This document shows positions 1 through 12,148 of a DNA stretch of 64,000 bases, piece by piece; position 1 is the stretch's first letter; each line of letters opens with the position of its first letter. Source of the DNA: Chlorophyllum brunneum. Taxonomy: Eukaryota > Basidiomycota > Agaricomycetes > Agaricales > Agaricaceae. The DNA lies in assembly GCA_963576785.1 (NCBI GenBank), contig OY756139.1:4402001-4466000 (forward strand), written 5' to 3'. Position numbers and translations under genes: made by a program. The notes beneath the pieces were generated by a model. The model was not told where the DNA came from and ran no database searches. It worked only from the letters and a program-made list of their open reading frames with translations.

Positions 1-1
1 C

Positions 2-3000
2 TACCTTCCTCCTCGAGAGGAAATAGTAGCACCGGCTGTCAAGACCTACGAAGAGGAGTTTCCTCCTCTTCCTAGGGCCTCCCCTCCAACAGAGCGCTTC
101 CAGAGTAAGAGATACTCTCTTACTCAGAAGAACAAGACCGCTGATAGGCGACCTGCCACACTTACAGTGTTGGTAGACAAAGCCTTCAAATGGCTTGAGA
201 GCGAGAAGGAGGTCGACGACCTCATGGCACTGGCTCAGGATGTTGCCTACGACATCCGCGACCCCAGGAACCCTGCGAACATTGCAGGACCCTCTTCTGG
301 ACCTCTTCCAAAGTCCCCCAAGTCCGAACCCTTTGCTTCGGCACCTCAATCAGAGGTGTCTCTCGGACTTTCATCGACGGACTATGGAAGCGACTTCAAA
401 AAGAAGGGAGGAGCTGGGTACATGATTGATTTGATCTCAGATACTCTTACTAACCCTGATACACAGTCCTGTCACCAACATGCCAACTGGCCGACTTCGC
501 AAGAAGAAGGGCAAAGGCAAGGGGAAGGGACGTCGGGGGCCGGGCATGTAGATACACTATCGGGATCTTTAGGATCCCATAATCATGTATTTTCGTGTCG
601 GACAATGAATGAGAAGTGTTTTAACACTTCTCAATTTTCTTGCTTCTCTACGCAAATGCCTGATCAGTATTTAAGAGTACCGGATCAAATAAGATCTCGA
701 TCATTAAGCAATGATCAAATCATAACGCCACTAGAAGAATATAGTGACGTATGGTTATTAGACTCAGGGGCATCATGTCATTATACCCCTTATGCAGAAG
801 ACTTCATCAACTTCAAAGAACTCGAAGTTTCAATCCCAATTAAGACTGTAGGAGCACAAGGCCCCTACCTTAATGCAGTTGGTCTTGGCGCAGTTATGCT
901 TAAGCATAGAGTCTATAACAGGAAGACTGACAGCGTTCAACCAACGCAGATATTAATATATCCAGTCTTCCTACTAAAAGGAACCTCTGAACGACTAATG
1001 TCAGTGGGACAGTTATGCCAAGATGGCAAAACTGTTAGAACAGATGCCAACGAATCAGTAGTTGTTGATAGCGAAGGAAATGCAATTCTTCAAGCATATC
1101 CTTCAGCAAGTTGTAACACTACTCTACATTTTGTTAATACCAAAATTGTACATTCGGAACAAGCAGCTATGACTGCAGATCCAATTGTTGGCTACAAAGT
1201 TGTACATGCGAGATTAGGACATCCCTCTAATCGTATCCTCAATCATTTTGAGAAAAATACGATTGGGTTTACTCCAGTGCGAATTCCCGAGCAAAAACCA
1301 GTCTGTGATGGTTGTGCCAAAGGAAAGATGCACCAGAAACCCTTTAGAGAGAACCCTACATGCGCAAAGCGTCCATTTGAAAGAATTCACTCAGATTTAG
1401 TTGAACTTCCGATTCTTTCTTACCATAAATTTAAATGGGTCATGACCATAATGGACGACTTTTCCTCTCATGGATGGATTCGCTTCCTCCATAAAAAGTC
1501 AGAAGCAGCACAAGAAATGAAAAATTTCATAACCTTAATTCAGACTCAATATGAGACTAAATTAAAATATATCTGCACTGATAGAGGAGGAGAGTATGCA
1601 ACTGACGAGTTGCAATCTCATTTGCGCTCATTAGGGATTATACATGAGACTAGTGCACCGCATATACACCAACAGAATGGTCGAGCAGAACGCTTGAACC
1701 AAACTTTAATGGATAAAGCAGAAGCCATGCAGCATCATGCTTGTATTCCTGATGGTTGGTGGGAGTTTTCTATAGATCATGCGATACTTATCTATAATAA
1801 AACACCGGTATCACGGCTCATGTGGAAAACACCTTATGAAATATTGAATCAGAAGATTCCAGATATCTCCAAAGAGAGAGTCTTTGGCTGCGGTGCTTAT
1901 GTCTTTCTCCCAAAAGAGATAAGAGACAATAAACTGACAGCGAAGTCAGAACTCATGATTTTCCTTGGTTGGACATCAGACAGGAAAAACTACCGTTTCA
2001 TGAGGCACCTAAATGGAAATGTCATCTATACATCTCCGACAGCCGTATTTAGTGAAGAACACTTCCCCAAATGTATTGGGAAGAAGCGAGAAGAACGGAT
2101 GAACCAACCATCATCTTCTACTTCTCGAAGCACACCTTCAGAAGTAATCATCTTCCATGCTCCAGAACCATCTACCAGTGTACCTATTGATAGACCACCA
2201 AATCCTATACTCCGAACTTCTCCCGAAAGTTCTCCGGAAGATAGGACTTATAGATCTGTTCATGGACGTATTCCAACTCCTTTCCCTGAACCTAAAAAGG
2301 ATAAAGGAAAGGGAAAAGCACCGAATATTGATACAGATGTTCAGGAGGAGTGGGATAGTATTGTGCAAAACATTCTCTTTCCACCAAGAGAAGCACAAAT
2401 ACCAGAAGACAATGACAGTGATGGGTTATCATATGCTGATCCACCCAATCACTCTGAAGGTTCGAACCATCCGCCTTCTCCAAGAGATGATTCGGATGTA
2501 CAACCTTTCATACCCTATACCCCTATCGAAGATGATCGGAATGCTGGTCCTTCTGTACCACGAGGTCACTCGGATCAAATACCGATTCCTAAAATACCTC
2601 AGAGACCGCAAAGAACCAGAAAAGTACCTGAACGTCCAGGAAACTTCTATGGTTCTACAAAGCATCCGACCAAAATTCTCCAGGACTATGAAATGTTCCA
2701 ACCTCCTAAATCGAAGATAACAAGTTCTACAAGTAGACTTGTTAGACAAATTCGATCAGAGCTTTCCAAACCTGGAATAATCGATAGACATTCTCAGCAT
2801 GAAGCTTCTACAATAGAAGACTTGTGCAGAGAAGGAGGAGTAGGGATGATTGATTATCTGTGCACTCAAAAAGTCGAATCACCATTAGTTCCTATTTCTT
2901 TTAAGGATCTAGATCGACTACCATCAGAAGAGAAATCTAAATGGTGGAAAGCGTGCTTAGAAGAGTTAAATTCACTCAGAGAAAGACATGTTTATGACTT

Positions 3001-4413
3001 AGCTAAACTTCCACCCAGAAGAAGAGCTGTCAAAAATAGATGGGTCTTCACACCCAAATCAGACGGTTGATACTGTGCTCGACTAGTAGCAAAAGGATTC
3101 TCTCAGATAGAGGGAATCAATTATTTTCACCAGTAGTCTGTTATGAGACTGTACGACTCATATTTGCAGTCGCTGCCCTCAATGATTGGGAGATGCTCAG
3201 TTTAGATGTTAAAACTGCTTATCTCTATGGAAAACTGGATGAAGAACTCTATATGGAACTTCCAGAAGGGTTCAATACAGGTCGTGGTAATATGGTTTGG
3301 AAATTAAACCGAGCCATATATGGACTAAAGCAGTCTGGACGACAATGGTGGAAGGAATTGACTAAGTCAATGACCAACCTAGGATTTGTCCGATCCAAGT
3401 TAGATGCTGGAGTCTATTATTACTATAACCCTGAAACCAAAGAGCTTATTATAGCTCTGGTCTATGTAGATGACTCAATGTTCGTCGGAATTAGAGGTTC
3501 TAGACTTCTACATGAGAAGCGAGCACTCTTTATGAAGAAATGGGAATGCCGAGACCTTGGTCCAACCAAAGAGTTTCTTGGCATGAAGATTTCGCGAAAT
3601 CCTATAAACCAATCAATCACCCTAGATCAAATGGATTATCTAGGAAAAGTTCTTGATCGATTTAAAGTAATTGGAAAAGAAGAAATTCCATTACCAAATG
3701 GATTTATCTTTGAATCTAACACAGGACAAGCAACACCTGACTTCATAAAGAGGTATCAGCAGTTAGTAGGATCAGTTATGTATCTGATGATAGGCAGTAG
3801 GCCCGACATAGCATTTGCCACTGTCAAATTATCACAACATATGACAAACCCTACTAAAGCACATTACAATGCAGGCTTACATTTGCTAAAGTATCTTAAT
3901 GCTACTCGCAAATATAGAATTACCTATAATGGAAGTTCTATGGAAGGCCTTAATGCGTTTTCCGACTCTGATTGGGCTGGTGATCCAATTAGTCGAAAAT
4001 CTGTAACTGGATATTTCTGTTTATTAGCCAGCGGAGCTATCACCTGGTTAAGTAGGAAACAGAAAACGGTTGCATTATCTTCCACTGAAGCTGAGTATAT
4101 GGCTTTGTCAGATTGCAGTTGACAACTTGTTTGGACTGTCAATTTGCTGGAAGAAATTGGTATCTGATCATTAGCCCCTTATCTCTTCAGTGATAATGAG
4201 GGTTCAATATTTTGGGCCAAAAATCCAGTAACAGAAAAACGTTCAAAACATGTCGATGTCAAATACCATTACATTTGTGATTTGGTAGAAGACGGAAAGA
4301 TTGAAATATTCTCTGTGAAAGGCACTGAAAATCCTGCCGATATTCTCACAAAGAATTTAGACAAAATCAAATTCAATCTATTCCGACCTCGCCTTGGCTT
4401 GACATTTGAGTGA
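2..4413 (+). pseudogene. Copia A gag-pol polyprotein, decayed
   Basis: The frame is open from base 2 to 3070. Counting from an internal start at 167, the aspartic protease motif DSGA lies near residue 199, followed by the integrase HHCC zinc finger (H-x3-H ... CDGCAKG), the integrase core with DRGGEY and a later glutamate in NGRAER, and a Ser/Pro-rich linker. After a TGA at 3068 and a 10-base deletion near 3122 relative to Copia B, the frame shifts and continues to 4122 with RT (YVDD near 3465) and RNase H (SDSDWAGD, SSTEAEYMAL). Further TGA codons lie at 4120 and near 4165; the natural stop is at 4411. At 3068 and 4120 Copia B has CGA where Copia A has TGA. The gag N-terminus is missing from the window. 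It cannot make a full polyprotein. Confidence 0.93.
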
Positions 4414-4448
4414 TTAAAAACTCTACATCAATACAGAGCAAGGAGGAG

Positions 4449-5019
4449 TGTTGAAGTTCGGACATATTCTAGAAATAGACTATGAAGTCATTATGATAAT
4501 AATAGACTGATCCATTACTTTCCAGTAACTTCACTTCCATAGTAACTTCCTATGAGTTGCTCTGCATACGATGAGAGTCATAAGTACTTGATAGATTATT
4601 CTACATAGTACCAATGACTAGATACTATGTTCCGCAGTACTCCGCAGGCACTACACCACAGTTAAAGGGAGTCATAAGGAACAATCCATGCAATGCTAGT
4701 ATTTTATGTAGTATGACTCACCTATGTTACAATATGTATATAAACCCCATGTAGCAGACCTAGTTCTGCATCTTGTTCAATCGAACAACTTCTTCATCAT
4801 TGCCTATCTCTTTGAGTACAACACCTCCATCGATTTAATCAACTTTGACCTCTACTCTTCTGACATTAACCGCTTTATCAATAATATCTGTCTATCTGAA
4901 TTACCTTTCTACAGGCATCATATAGAAGCTTATTATCTTGGTGAGTAGACCCTACGTTCTCTCCCACTGCATTTACTGCTGCCCCCAGAAAACAACTCAT
5001 TACGGTCGTTTCCTCAACA
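4449..5019 (+). repeat. Copia A 3' LTR (571 bp, variant 1)
   Basis: Begins TGTTGAAG directly after the purine-rich tract AGCAAGGAGGAG (polypurine tract) and ends CTCAACA. A TATA-like TATATAAAC lies near 4735. The U5 part matches the left LTR of Copia B (variant 1) better than the solo LTR at 53319 or the right LTR of Copia B (variant 2). Confidence 0.92.
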
Positions 5020-7810
5020 GCCTCGACATTTGTTGTTCAGCCAACTTTCGGAGGTGGAGTTTGATGGGCATGAGCCCTGCAAGAGACTCAACACCACCTG
5101 TAGGAGAAGTACGGAAGGCCCCTGTTATCCAGAGGGCAGCCTGTCATTGCATTTTGTTTAGGATTTCACAAGTCCCCTTTATACAGGATCTGTCATGAAA
5201 CCAGAGTTGGTATCTGTATGTCACCACCGGGACAACACACGAATGATATAAAAGTCTCTTGTTGCAGGGGGATAGGCCTCGTACAGAGTTGCCCAGCATC
5301 TTCATTGCCTTAATCGATGAAATGGCTTTGGTGGAGTAGTAGCAGACATGTTCCTTGAAGGATAGCATCTTGTCAAAGTAAAAGCCAAGGTACCACCAGT
5401 GGGTCTTTGGTTTGAGAGGAGTGTGGCTGGTGAACGGGGGGGAACCCAGATCAATAGAAGGATTGGAGTCTTGCCTCGCATGTGTGAAGTGAAAGACCTC
5501 GGATTTGTTGTGTTCAATCACTAGGCCAAATTTGTTCATGAGCTGTGCCATTTCACAGTACATGTGTTGGAGGATCTCCATGTTCTTCTCAAGGGAGGGA
5601 GATTGAGCGATGAGGGTACCATCATCCACAAAGGACAGGACGTCAAAGTCCCACTCATCACGTTGACTTTCCATGTGAACATCAAAGATTCGGAGGAGGG
5701 GGGCAAGGTAGAGGGCGGATAGAATAGGGCTGAGGGCCGAGCCTTGGCCAACTCTGACTGCCACATCAAATTCGGGGGAACTTTCACTATTCCACAGGTA
5801 TGTAGTGCAGCATTCCTTGAGGTAATTGCTGAAAAACTTTGCGATTTGGGGGGGGAACCCTTGCTGTGTGAGAATGTTGGTAAGAAGGTCGTGATTGAGG
5901 GAGGGGAAGAATTGGGTGACGTCGAATGCTAGAACCGATGTTTTCTTCTTCTTTGTCCATGCACCTTGGATAATATGGGTAAGAAAGAGGCCCACATCCT
6001 CAGTGGACCTTTGTCGGATAGCTCCCAGTTGGTGAGGATGGAGAACTTTGAATTTTACTGCCTCAAAGTGGAGTCGTTTGGCTAGCATCTTCTCTACAAG
6101 CTTGCCTAACATGTTGAGAAGAACAATGGGTCAAAATGCCTTTGGGGTAGAGTAGTCTGGTTTGTTCGGTTTAGGAATGATTACTAATGTTGATTGTTTG
6201 AAGTGTGATGGCCAGTGTCCAAGTGATAGGCACGCACAGCTGAGGCAGAGAAATAGATTGGCGTAGGTATCTATGATGGCGATTTGTTTGAGATGGGACC
6301 AGGATATGTGGTCAGGGCCAGGGGCAGAAGAATTCGAGGTGTCCTTGAGCAATTCCATCATCTCTAAGAGAAAGAAATCAATCCAAGTCCTATTCTCCAT
6401 CCCAGTTGGCGGGAGAAGTTTGTCCAGGACAGCCGTGTTGATTGGTCTGTCTTGAGCCAAATTGTAGTATTGGTCAAGGGTGGTCCATAGACTGTCCATG
6501 GTAAGGCAAGGTCGACCATTGTGGTGGATGGCTTTGGTTGCTGGGAGAGCACAGCTTCTGACCCAGGGCATAAGGTCCCATGGGTGGTGGTTATTAACTG
6601 AGATTTCTTGAATCTTCTTGTTAAAGTAGGCCCTCTTCGTAGTCCTTGTGGTCTTGCAAAAGGCATTCCATTTTCGTTTGTTCCTTTGGTCTGCATGATG
6701 TTCCGTAAGTGCCTTGGAGCATTCTTCATTCCACCAGGTCTTGGACCTAGTGGTGATCTTGACCTTCTTCACATTGTGAATCCAGGACCTGTTAAACAAA
6801 CCTCCCAATTTGGCAACAGCTCTCTCCAGCTTGTCTGCGTCATTCATCGGCCAGTCTGTATTGTTTATTCCCTCCGTGATATCCATCAGGAATTTGGATT
6901 CCTCTTCCGAGCCTTTAGGAATAGTCAATCTCTCTATGACAACATCCATTTGTGGAATAGGAACCCTAATGAGAAGGGGGGCATGATCCAAGTTGTATCA
7001 ATCACCATCCTGGATAGTATGCATGGGGATAGGCAGAAGCATTCCCAATAGAAAAATGAGATCAATGACCATGTTAGGAAGGTTGGGGTCTGATGCGTAG
7101 CATGTGGGTTTGGCATCAGATGGGATTCATTGCTCTAGGTTAAGAGCTTCAGTGACCATAAGGAGACGGTCCGCACTCACAGGATGTTGATCTGTTGAAG
7201 GGTCCCATCTCTCAGATTGGATGTTGATGTCTCCACTCATAAGAAGAAATGGCAGGAGGTCAAATAGGTGCTCCTCGAGGAAGTGGAGTGCAGTGTTGCA
7301 GCTGTCATTGTATACGTTCAACAGTAGCAGTTCTTCTCCTCTGGCAAACAACGATATGCACAGGAGGTCTTGATGATCGATGACATCTCTTCTGATGGAG
7401 GGATGGAGGCATTTGAGTCTTTTGTGAGCAAAGGCAATGACTTGGGGAACAGATTGATGGTTCTCATTGACCGTCCTGCTAGACCCTATGGGTCGAGGTC
7501 TAAGTCTTTGAGGAATATGCCAGTGTCCAACTTGAAGGACTTCTTTGGCAATGATTGGGTAGGAAAGGAGGGTCCAATCTGGGTGGATTGGGTCTCCTAC
7601 TAGGGGTGAACCATCATTGGAGATGGAAGAGAGGATATTGTGGAGGTATCTCCACAGGGGTTCTTGTATGAGGAGGAGGTTGACATCACCTGTACACACG
7701 AGGACTGTCTCCATCACTCCATAAGATCTTCCAACATTGTGAGAACAGACCTTCAGCTCACTCAATATCGAACAAGGGGGCCTGTCTTGATCATCGGGTG
7801 TGTTATTCAT
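5020..7810 (-). pseudogene. LINE 1 ORF2: AP endonuclease and reverse transcriptase
   Basis: ORF2 starts at 7810, its ATG overlapping the ORF1 stop as ATGA. The first about 230 residues are an exonuclease-endonuclease-phosphatase domain (CSHNVG near the start, IQEP, SGDINI); its SDHAPL-type motif lies in the next fragment as LDHAPLL. The RT domain follows (VIIPKPNKPDYSTPKAF, FFPSLNHDL, GQGSALSPILSALYL, FVDDGT). The frame is broken at about 7127, 6997 and 6130, at least partly by TGA codons where LINE 2 has arginine or glutamine codons. The remainder is lost at the Copia A junction. In Tad-type LINEs this protein nicks the target and copies the RNA onto it. Confidence 0.9.
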
Positions 7811-9960
7811 TGGGGGAGGGGTGGTCTGGCTTCAACCAGCCAGAGATGAGGAGAAGGGGGGAAGTGGTACTCCTTTGTTAGCTCTGAGTTCGAGCATTTT
7901 GTTGGTGTGCCAGTTGTGGTCGAAGTGTCATTTCCAGAACTGGTATTTACGGTCTGTGGCTAGGTGATCTTTGCCACAATTGGGGCAATTTGCCTTGTGG
8001 GGACACAGCTCTCCAGCGGGGGTGGCAGTGATGGGCAGATTTGCTTTGTCATTGCCTTTGCAGCAAAAGGCGAAGGCATGGTGGTTGGCAGTGGAGTGGG
8101 GACCCTTGCAGTGAGCACATGTAAATAGTCTCGCATGGCATTGGGTTAATGGGTGACCCCATCTGCAGCACTTGGCACAGTATGGGATGCCGGGGTTAGC
8201 AGTGGCTCTCCTGATGTGGAAGAGGCTTCCATAAATGTTGAGGAACTTATCCTTGATCTTTGCGATGTTGGATCCCACCTTGGAGTCCCAGATCTCGAAC
8301 CACACCATGCAAGTGTTGGAGTGTTTGGAGTTGCGCCACACTTGTGGCTGCATCACAAATTGGATAGCGTCCGAGTGAATAGAACTTTGAACACTGGAGA
8401 CCACATCAGCCTCAGTGAGGATAGAGCCTTGTGGGGTGACATAATTAATGTCCATGACCTTCACCAATGACTTGGATTTGGGGAGGGTCGCTTCACCTGT
8501 GGTGATCCCTCCAAACTTCTCTTTGAGCCATGCCTTGACGACATCGAGCTCAGCGGTGGTCAACACCTCCAAGGTGTGGACCATAAGGCCCAGCTTACCC
8601 TGCAAGGCGGTGATGACCCTCATCTTGGATTTCTCCACTATGAGGCAAGCATTGAGAGAGTCAATGATGGAACCAAAGTTGGTGACATTGGGTCCGGAAA
8701 GAAGAGGAATGATGATCTGTTTGTGAGATGGACCATTGAGCATGGAGCGTATTAAACCCACCTTCTTGGCTGGTTTCTTGTTTGCTTGGGGGTTGGAGAA
8801 AGCGGCATCATACATAGTGACCACCTTCTCGTGTGATAATTCTGGGAATTTACTCGCAAACTCCAATAGTTTGAGAGGATTGCACCCAGTGGGAGCAGAA
8901 GTGGGGGCAGGGTTCTTAACCCTTTTGGCAGTGGCCATAGCGTAGGAGGTTTTGACGCCCTCCTTGGTGTTTTGGGTATTCTTCTGGGGGGAAACAGGGG
9001 CTTTGGGAACCTTGTCAGGCACAGGCACAGAAGCAGGTTTTGTTACCTTTGGTGCAGTAGCATTGGTCCTCGGTTTTTGGGCCCTTCACTTCTTGTTGTG
9101 GGTAATGGCCTTAAACTCCACCTCCATGATCATTTGTATGTCATCATCTGAATGATTGACCTTTTGCATACTGGAGATGCCCAGCGTGACAATGTGATCA
9201 ATGACATCCATGCGGACATTGTCAGGCGTCAGGGTGGAGACTTTGGAGGCTGCACAACAAAGGGGGGAGATGTCGGGTTGAGGCATTTCCTTAGCTCAGA
9301 TGATAATCTTACCAAAATTGACCCCCATCCATCCATTGAGGTCATTCTTCTGTTTGTCAACTGCGACCTTGAGCCATCCCGCTTTCATCAAGGTCTCCGT
9401 CAGTTCTGTGAAGGCCCACCCAAATGCGAGTTCCTTGTCTCTACTCATGTTGAATGTGCTGCAGGCCTTAACCCACTCGGAGATCTTACAAACCTCCCTA
9501 ACAGCATTGTCATAGAATTCCTCCAGCCCACATTTGTGTTCTGGTGCAGCTTCTTCTTCCTCAACCTCCACTTTGGCCTCCAACTCCTCCTCAACCTGGT
9601 CAGCCCAGTTCTTGTTGTCTATGCCTGGATAATAGTGGTCGCCTTCCGGGCATACTCATTTGGATGTTCTGTGGATAGTCTTTTCCACATCACTAAAAGA
9701 GGGGTCACTGGTTCATGGGGGGGTAGTCGTTTTTCTACTGAGGACTAATGGGGGAATGGTGTGGCTGTAGGCCTGATTGGTCAGGATCACAGGCCTAGAG
9801 ATGGAAGATGTCCTTGGAAACAGGATGCCTGGGGGGGGCAGAGCTGGGGGGGCCACAAAGATGGAGGGGGCAGGAACACATGTTGTGTTTCAAAAGACAT
9901 CCCCATCACCATCTAGCATAGGCTCTCTCGGAGAGAGGTCGGAATGTAATGCAGGCATTG
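7803..9960 (-). pseudogene. LINE 1 ORF1, gag-like nucleic-acid-binding protein
   Basis: Comparison with LINE 2 and LINE 3 shows the whole ORF1 here in at least four fragments (near 9960-9590, 9583-9296, 9286-9086 and 9028-7928). The largest fragment ends in three zinc-binding motifs: CAKCCRWGHPLTQC (CX2CX4HX4C), CAHCKGPHSTANHH, and CPNCGKDHLATDRK, whose final cysteine is tyrosine here. A Lys/Ala/Pro-rich stretch precedes a conserved block (LLEFASKFPELSHEK). ORF1 proteins of this kind coat LINE RNA. Frameshifts and stops make it non-functional. Confidence 0.85.
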
Positions 9961-10186
9961 AGTATCACTTTGTACAATAGACTGGCACTGTGTAATCAAC
10001 TTTTTGCAAATCAATGGTGGTGGTATGAGTCAAAGAAGGGATGACTGAGTTTGTTGTAATCTTATGGAAATCACCAATTTTGAACAATATCCTAGTGGCT
10101 AGAAAGCACTTCCTAAGGATGTAATCTGTTGTGCTGAAGTGAATGCACATTAGATAATGTGTTATCCAAGAGACAGATCTATTATA

Positions 10187-10780
10187 CTATGTGTTAAATT
10201 TTGGACCAGTCATATATCCCACAATGTTGTAGTGTTTACTGCAAACAAGAATAATTAAAAAAACCAGGTAGAGATGACAAAATGAAGATATACATAAAAA
10301 ACAAATGCCAATCATCCAAAACCTTCCATTGCTTCTTGCTTAACATGCTATAATCTGCAACTGCATCTTCTGGTTTCAAACTACACATGCCAAATCCACA
10401 CAAACCATCCTTTCCTGCAAAGATGTTATACAACTTTCCCTTCCCATATGTGTCCATTTCACAAGTGACATCAAAAACATCTCCTGTGTAAGAACAAAAG
10501 TACATTCAGCAGCACATCATTCAGGTTTAAGAGGATATGCTCACCCTTTATCATAACATAGATTAGTTTGAGTGTGTTGCTTCTGTTGAAGTTCCTCTGC
10601 AGTGAGTAAGTCATCTTTGGGAGTGGCAAGATCATTCCTTGGTGGCTGCATTACAGATTTTGCAGGTTTTGTTGAGCCCCCTCTGGGTACTGAAGATATC
10701 CATATATGTGGATAGTAACAATGAGCCAAAAAGATAGCAGTGATTGCAAGTACATCAAGAACATGCCTCGGTATTTTCTA
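10187..10780 (-). pseudogene. dap1: DAP1-like MAPR family haem-binding protein, frameshifted
   Basis: Host-type gene. The C-terminal half is a cytochrome-b5-like MAPR domain: KGDVFDVT, YGKGKLYNIFAGKD (the haem-liganding Tyr region), then SLKPEDAVADY and LDDWHLFF, ending KHYNIVG. MAPR proteins bind haem and support cytochrome P450/sterol metabolism at the ER. Exons read 10187-10238, 10294-10483 and from 10545 upward, separated by introns of 55 bp (10239-10293) and 61 bp (10484-10544), both GT-AG. The N-terminal part shows a hydrophobic helix (VLDVLAITAIFLAH) and EELQQ, but the frame shifts near 10580 by an apparent loss of a few bases before LKLIYVMIKG. No clear start codon is seen. It is probably a pseudogene, though an unrecognised intron near the frameshift is possible. 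Confidence 0.8.
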
Positions 10781-11118
10781 TTCAATATCCTGCCATAATG
10801 GACCTTGTTACCACCACATTCATTTGGAAAGCAACTCATTTCAAGAAGGTTCACTTCAAGGTTTTCCTATAGGCTCATATGTATCAAAGTGAGGTGAAAT
10901 TCCTTTTTATGCTTGCAATCTCACAAAGCGTCTCTTCTCTGCTTGAGCCCCAAGACATGAATACTAGTACAAAATCAGGAGATCTAAGACCATAATGAAT
11001 ATCCCTCTTCAAGCTTTCAATCTTCATCTGGAAATATTGAGGACTTGGATGATCAAGTTGGAGATCCAGGAGATGTGGAGGACTCAGATGATCTAGTCTA
11101 AGATCCAGGAGATGGTGT
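10781..11118. other. Unassigned DNA with a short imperfect direct repeat
   Basis: No gene recognised. Between about 11050 and 11115 the sequence around AGATCCAGGAGATG occurs twice, giving the repetitive Leu/Asp/His reading frame on the minus strand. The first part of this stretch may hold the lost 5' end of the DAP1-like gene. Confidence 0.5.
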
Positions 11119-11297
11119 ATATTATGAACTATCTTTAGTTGATTACATTCCAATCTTATGCCCAATACATTATGTACAGTCTACTTCACTATATCTTTGT
11201 TTCTGTCTCCTGTTTCATCCCTAGATGCTGTACTCTCTATGACTTGTACCTATAACTCCTTTACCTTGCTCCCTTATTCTTAGTACTCACCACTAGT
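11119..11297 (+). repeat. Degenerate Gypsy LTR fragment (5' half)
   Basis: From TTATGAACTAT to CACCACTAGT it aligns piecewise with the first about 180 bases of the Gypsy 2 LTR (for example TTTCATCCC, CCCTTATT and CACCACTAGT in the same order). It stops just before the position of the LTR TATA box. The 3' half and any internal region are gone. It abuts the inverted-repeat arm at 11298. Confidence 0.65.
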
Positions 11298-11936
11298 GTT
11301 ATGACTGAACCTCAAACCTACGTCAGAGGTTACAACAAGTTCCCAGAAGCAATACCACTTGTCCTACCACCACAATCCAATGATACTGTCATCAACTCTC
11401 TACATCGACTAGCTTGGAAATATGCACCATACTTACATGTATGCAATACCGATGGACTCTACTTATGTACCATCAAGAACAACCTCTATGGTGCTTGGAA
11501 TAATGGTTGGAAAGCATGACCTACTACCAAAGAAACTATGCAGTACATCCACTCCTATATGTACACTCATGGTCCAGCACTTGAAGCACTCATTCACCAA
11601 CAAGTCACCGATGGAATCTATTGTATAGAGATGTGACCTAGGGACTTATCACCAAACAACAAACCTGCTGTACCCAGTAGTGACAGCAATAACTCTCCCC
11701 ATCTGCTATTGCAATCTACTCGAGCCTTTGTTGAGTTGCCTGAGTCTTACCTCTCCAAAGAACCAATCGCATCAATGTTATCCTTATCATCCAACTCTGA
11801 TCATCCTATGGATGCAGTTCTTCCATCACCACCATCGTCATCATTGCCCTCTACCACTTTGCCCTGCACGTCTTGTGACTGCAGCTGTTCTGATGAATCT
11901 CCATCATTGTCATCTGAGATTTCTGAGGATGAGTAA
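11298..11936 (+). pseudogene. Unknown protein, 3' part (arm 1 copy)
   Basis: Not recognised. Same protein as the longer copy at 25486-26587. The readable parts are a conserved block (PQTYVRGYNKFPEAIPL, then WKYAPYLHVCNTDGLYLCTI) and a C-terminal tail rich in Ser, Pro and acidic residues ending SEISEDE before a TAA at 11934. Stops occur near 11517 and 11633. The 5' part of the gene is replaced by the Gypsy LTR relic. Confidence 0.6.
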
Positions 11937-12104
11937 GCACTCATCCATTTCACCTTCATCAGTTTCACTTCACTCTATATTTAGCTGTTTCATCTTTATC
12001 AGTTTCACATCTATCTTTAGTAGTGTTTCACCTTGAGTTTCATATCTATCAGTTTCAGTCTCATTATCTATACTCTGTAGTATTTATAGAAAAGAAATAG
12101 TTAG

Positions 12105-12148
12105 TATAAATAGCTGACTGTATTAGGAAGTCAAAGCTTAAGCTTTGA
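12105..12148 (+). promoter_or_regulatory. TATA box and 18-bp palindrome downstream of the unknown gene
   Basis: TATAAATAG at 12105-12113 is followed 26 bases later by the perfect palindrome TCAAAGCTTAAGCTTTGA (12131-12148). The pair is retained in arm 2 on the other strand (palindrome at about 25279-25296). Spacing from TATA to palindrome is that of a TATA to a transcription start. Whether it drives anything is unknown; no gene follows within the arm. Confidence 0.4.

Larger units (their letters stand above)
1..5019 (+). mobile_element. Copia A, Ty1/Copia LTR retrotransposon, 5' end outside window
   Basis: The element runs off the left edge inside its gag-pol frame and ends with a complete 3' LTR at 4449-5019. 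Domain order is protease, integrase, reverse transcriptase, RNase H, which defines Ty1/Copia (Pseudoviridae-type) elements. Immediately right of the LTR the sequence continues in LINE 1 at a position matching the interior of LINE 2, so Copia A inserted into LINE 1. The five bases after the LTR are GCCTC (5020-5024); the same five should precede the unseen 5' LTR. The internal region is closely similar to Copia B on the other strand. Confidence 0.95.
5020..10040 (-). mobile_element. LINE 1, Tad-like non-LTR retrotransposon, 3' part cut off by Copia A
   Basis: Its 5' end is near 10040, where the match to the first bases of LINE 3 (CTTCTTTGACTC) stops. It carries ORF1 with zinc knuckles and ORF2 with endonuclease and reverse transcriptase. 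The RNase H and C-terminal zinc finger would lie left of Copia A, outside the window. Its 5' end lies about 150 bases beyond the stop codon of the DAP1-like gene. Confidence 0.92.

Noticed and set aside
2138..2749. Long antisense frames under the Copia A linker
   Set aside because: Shadows of the pol frame with no family features; the equivalent appears under Copia B.
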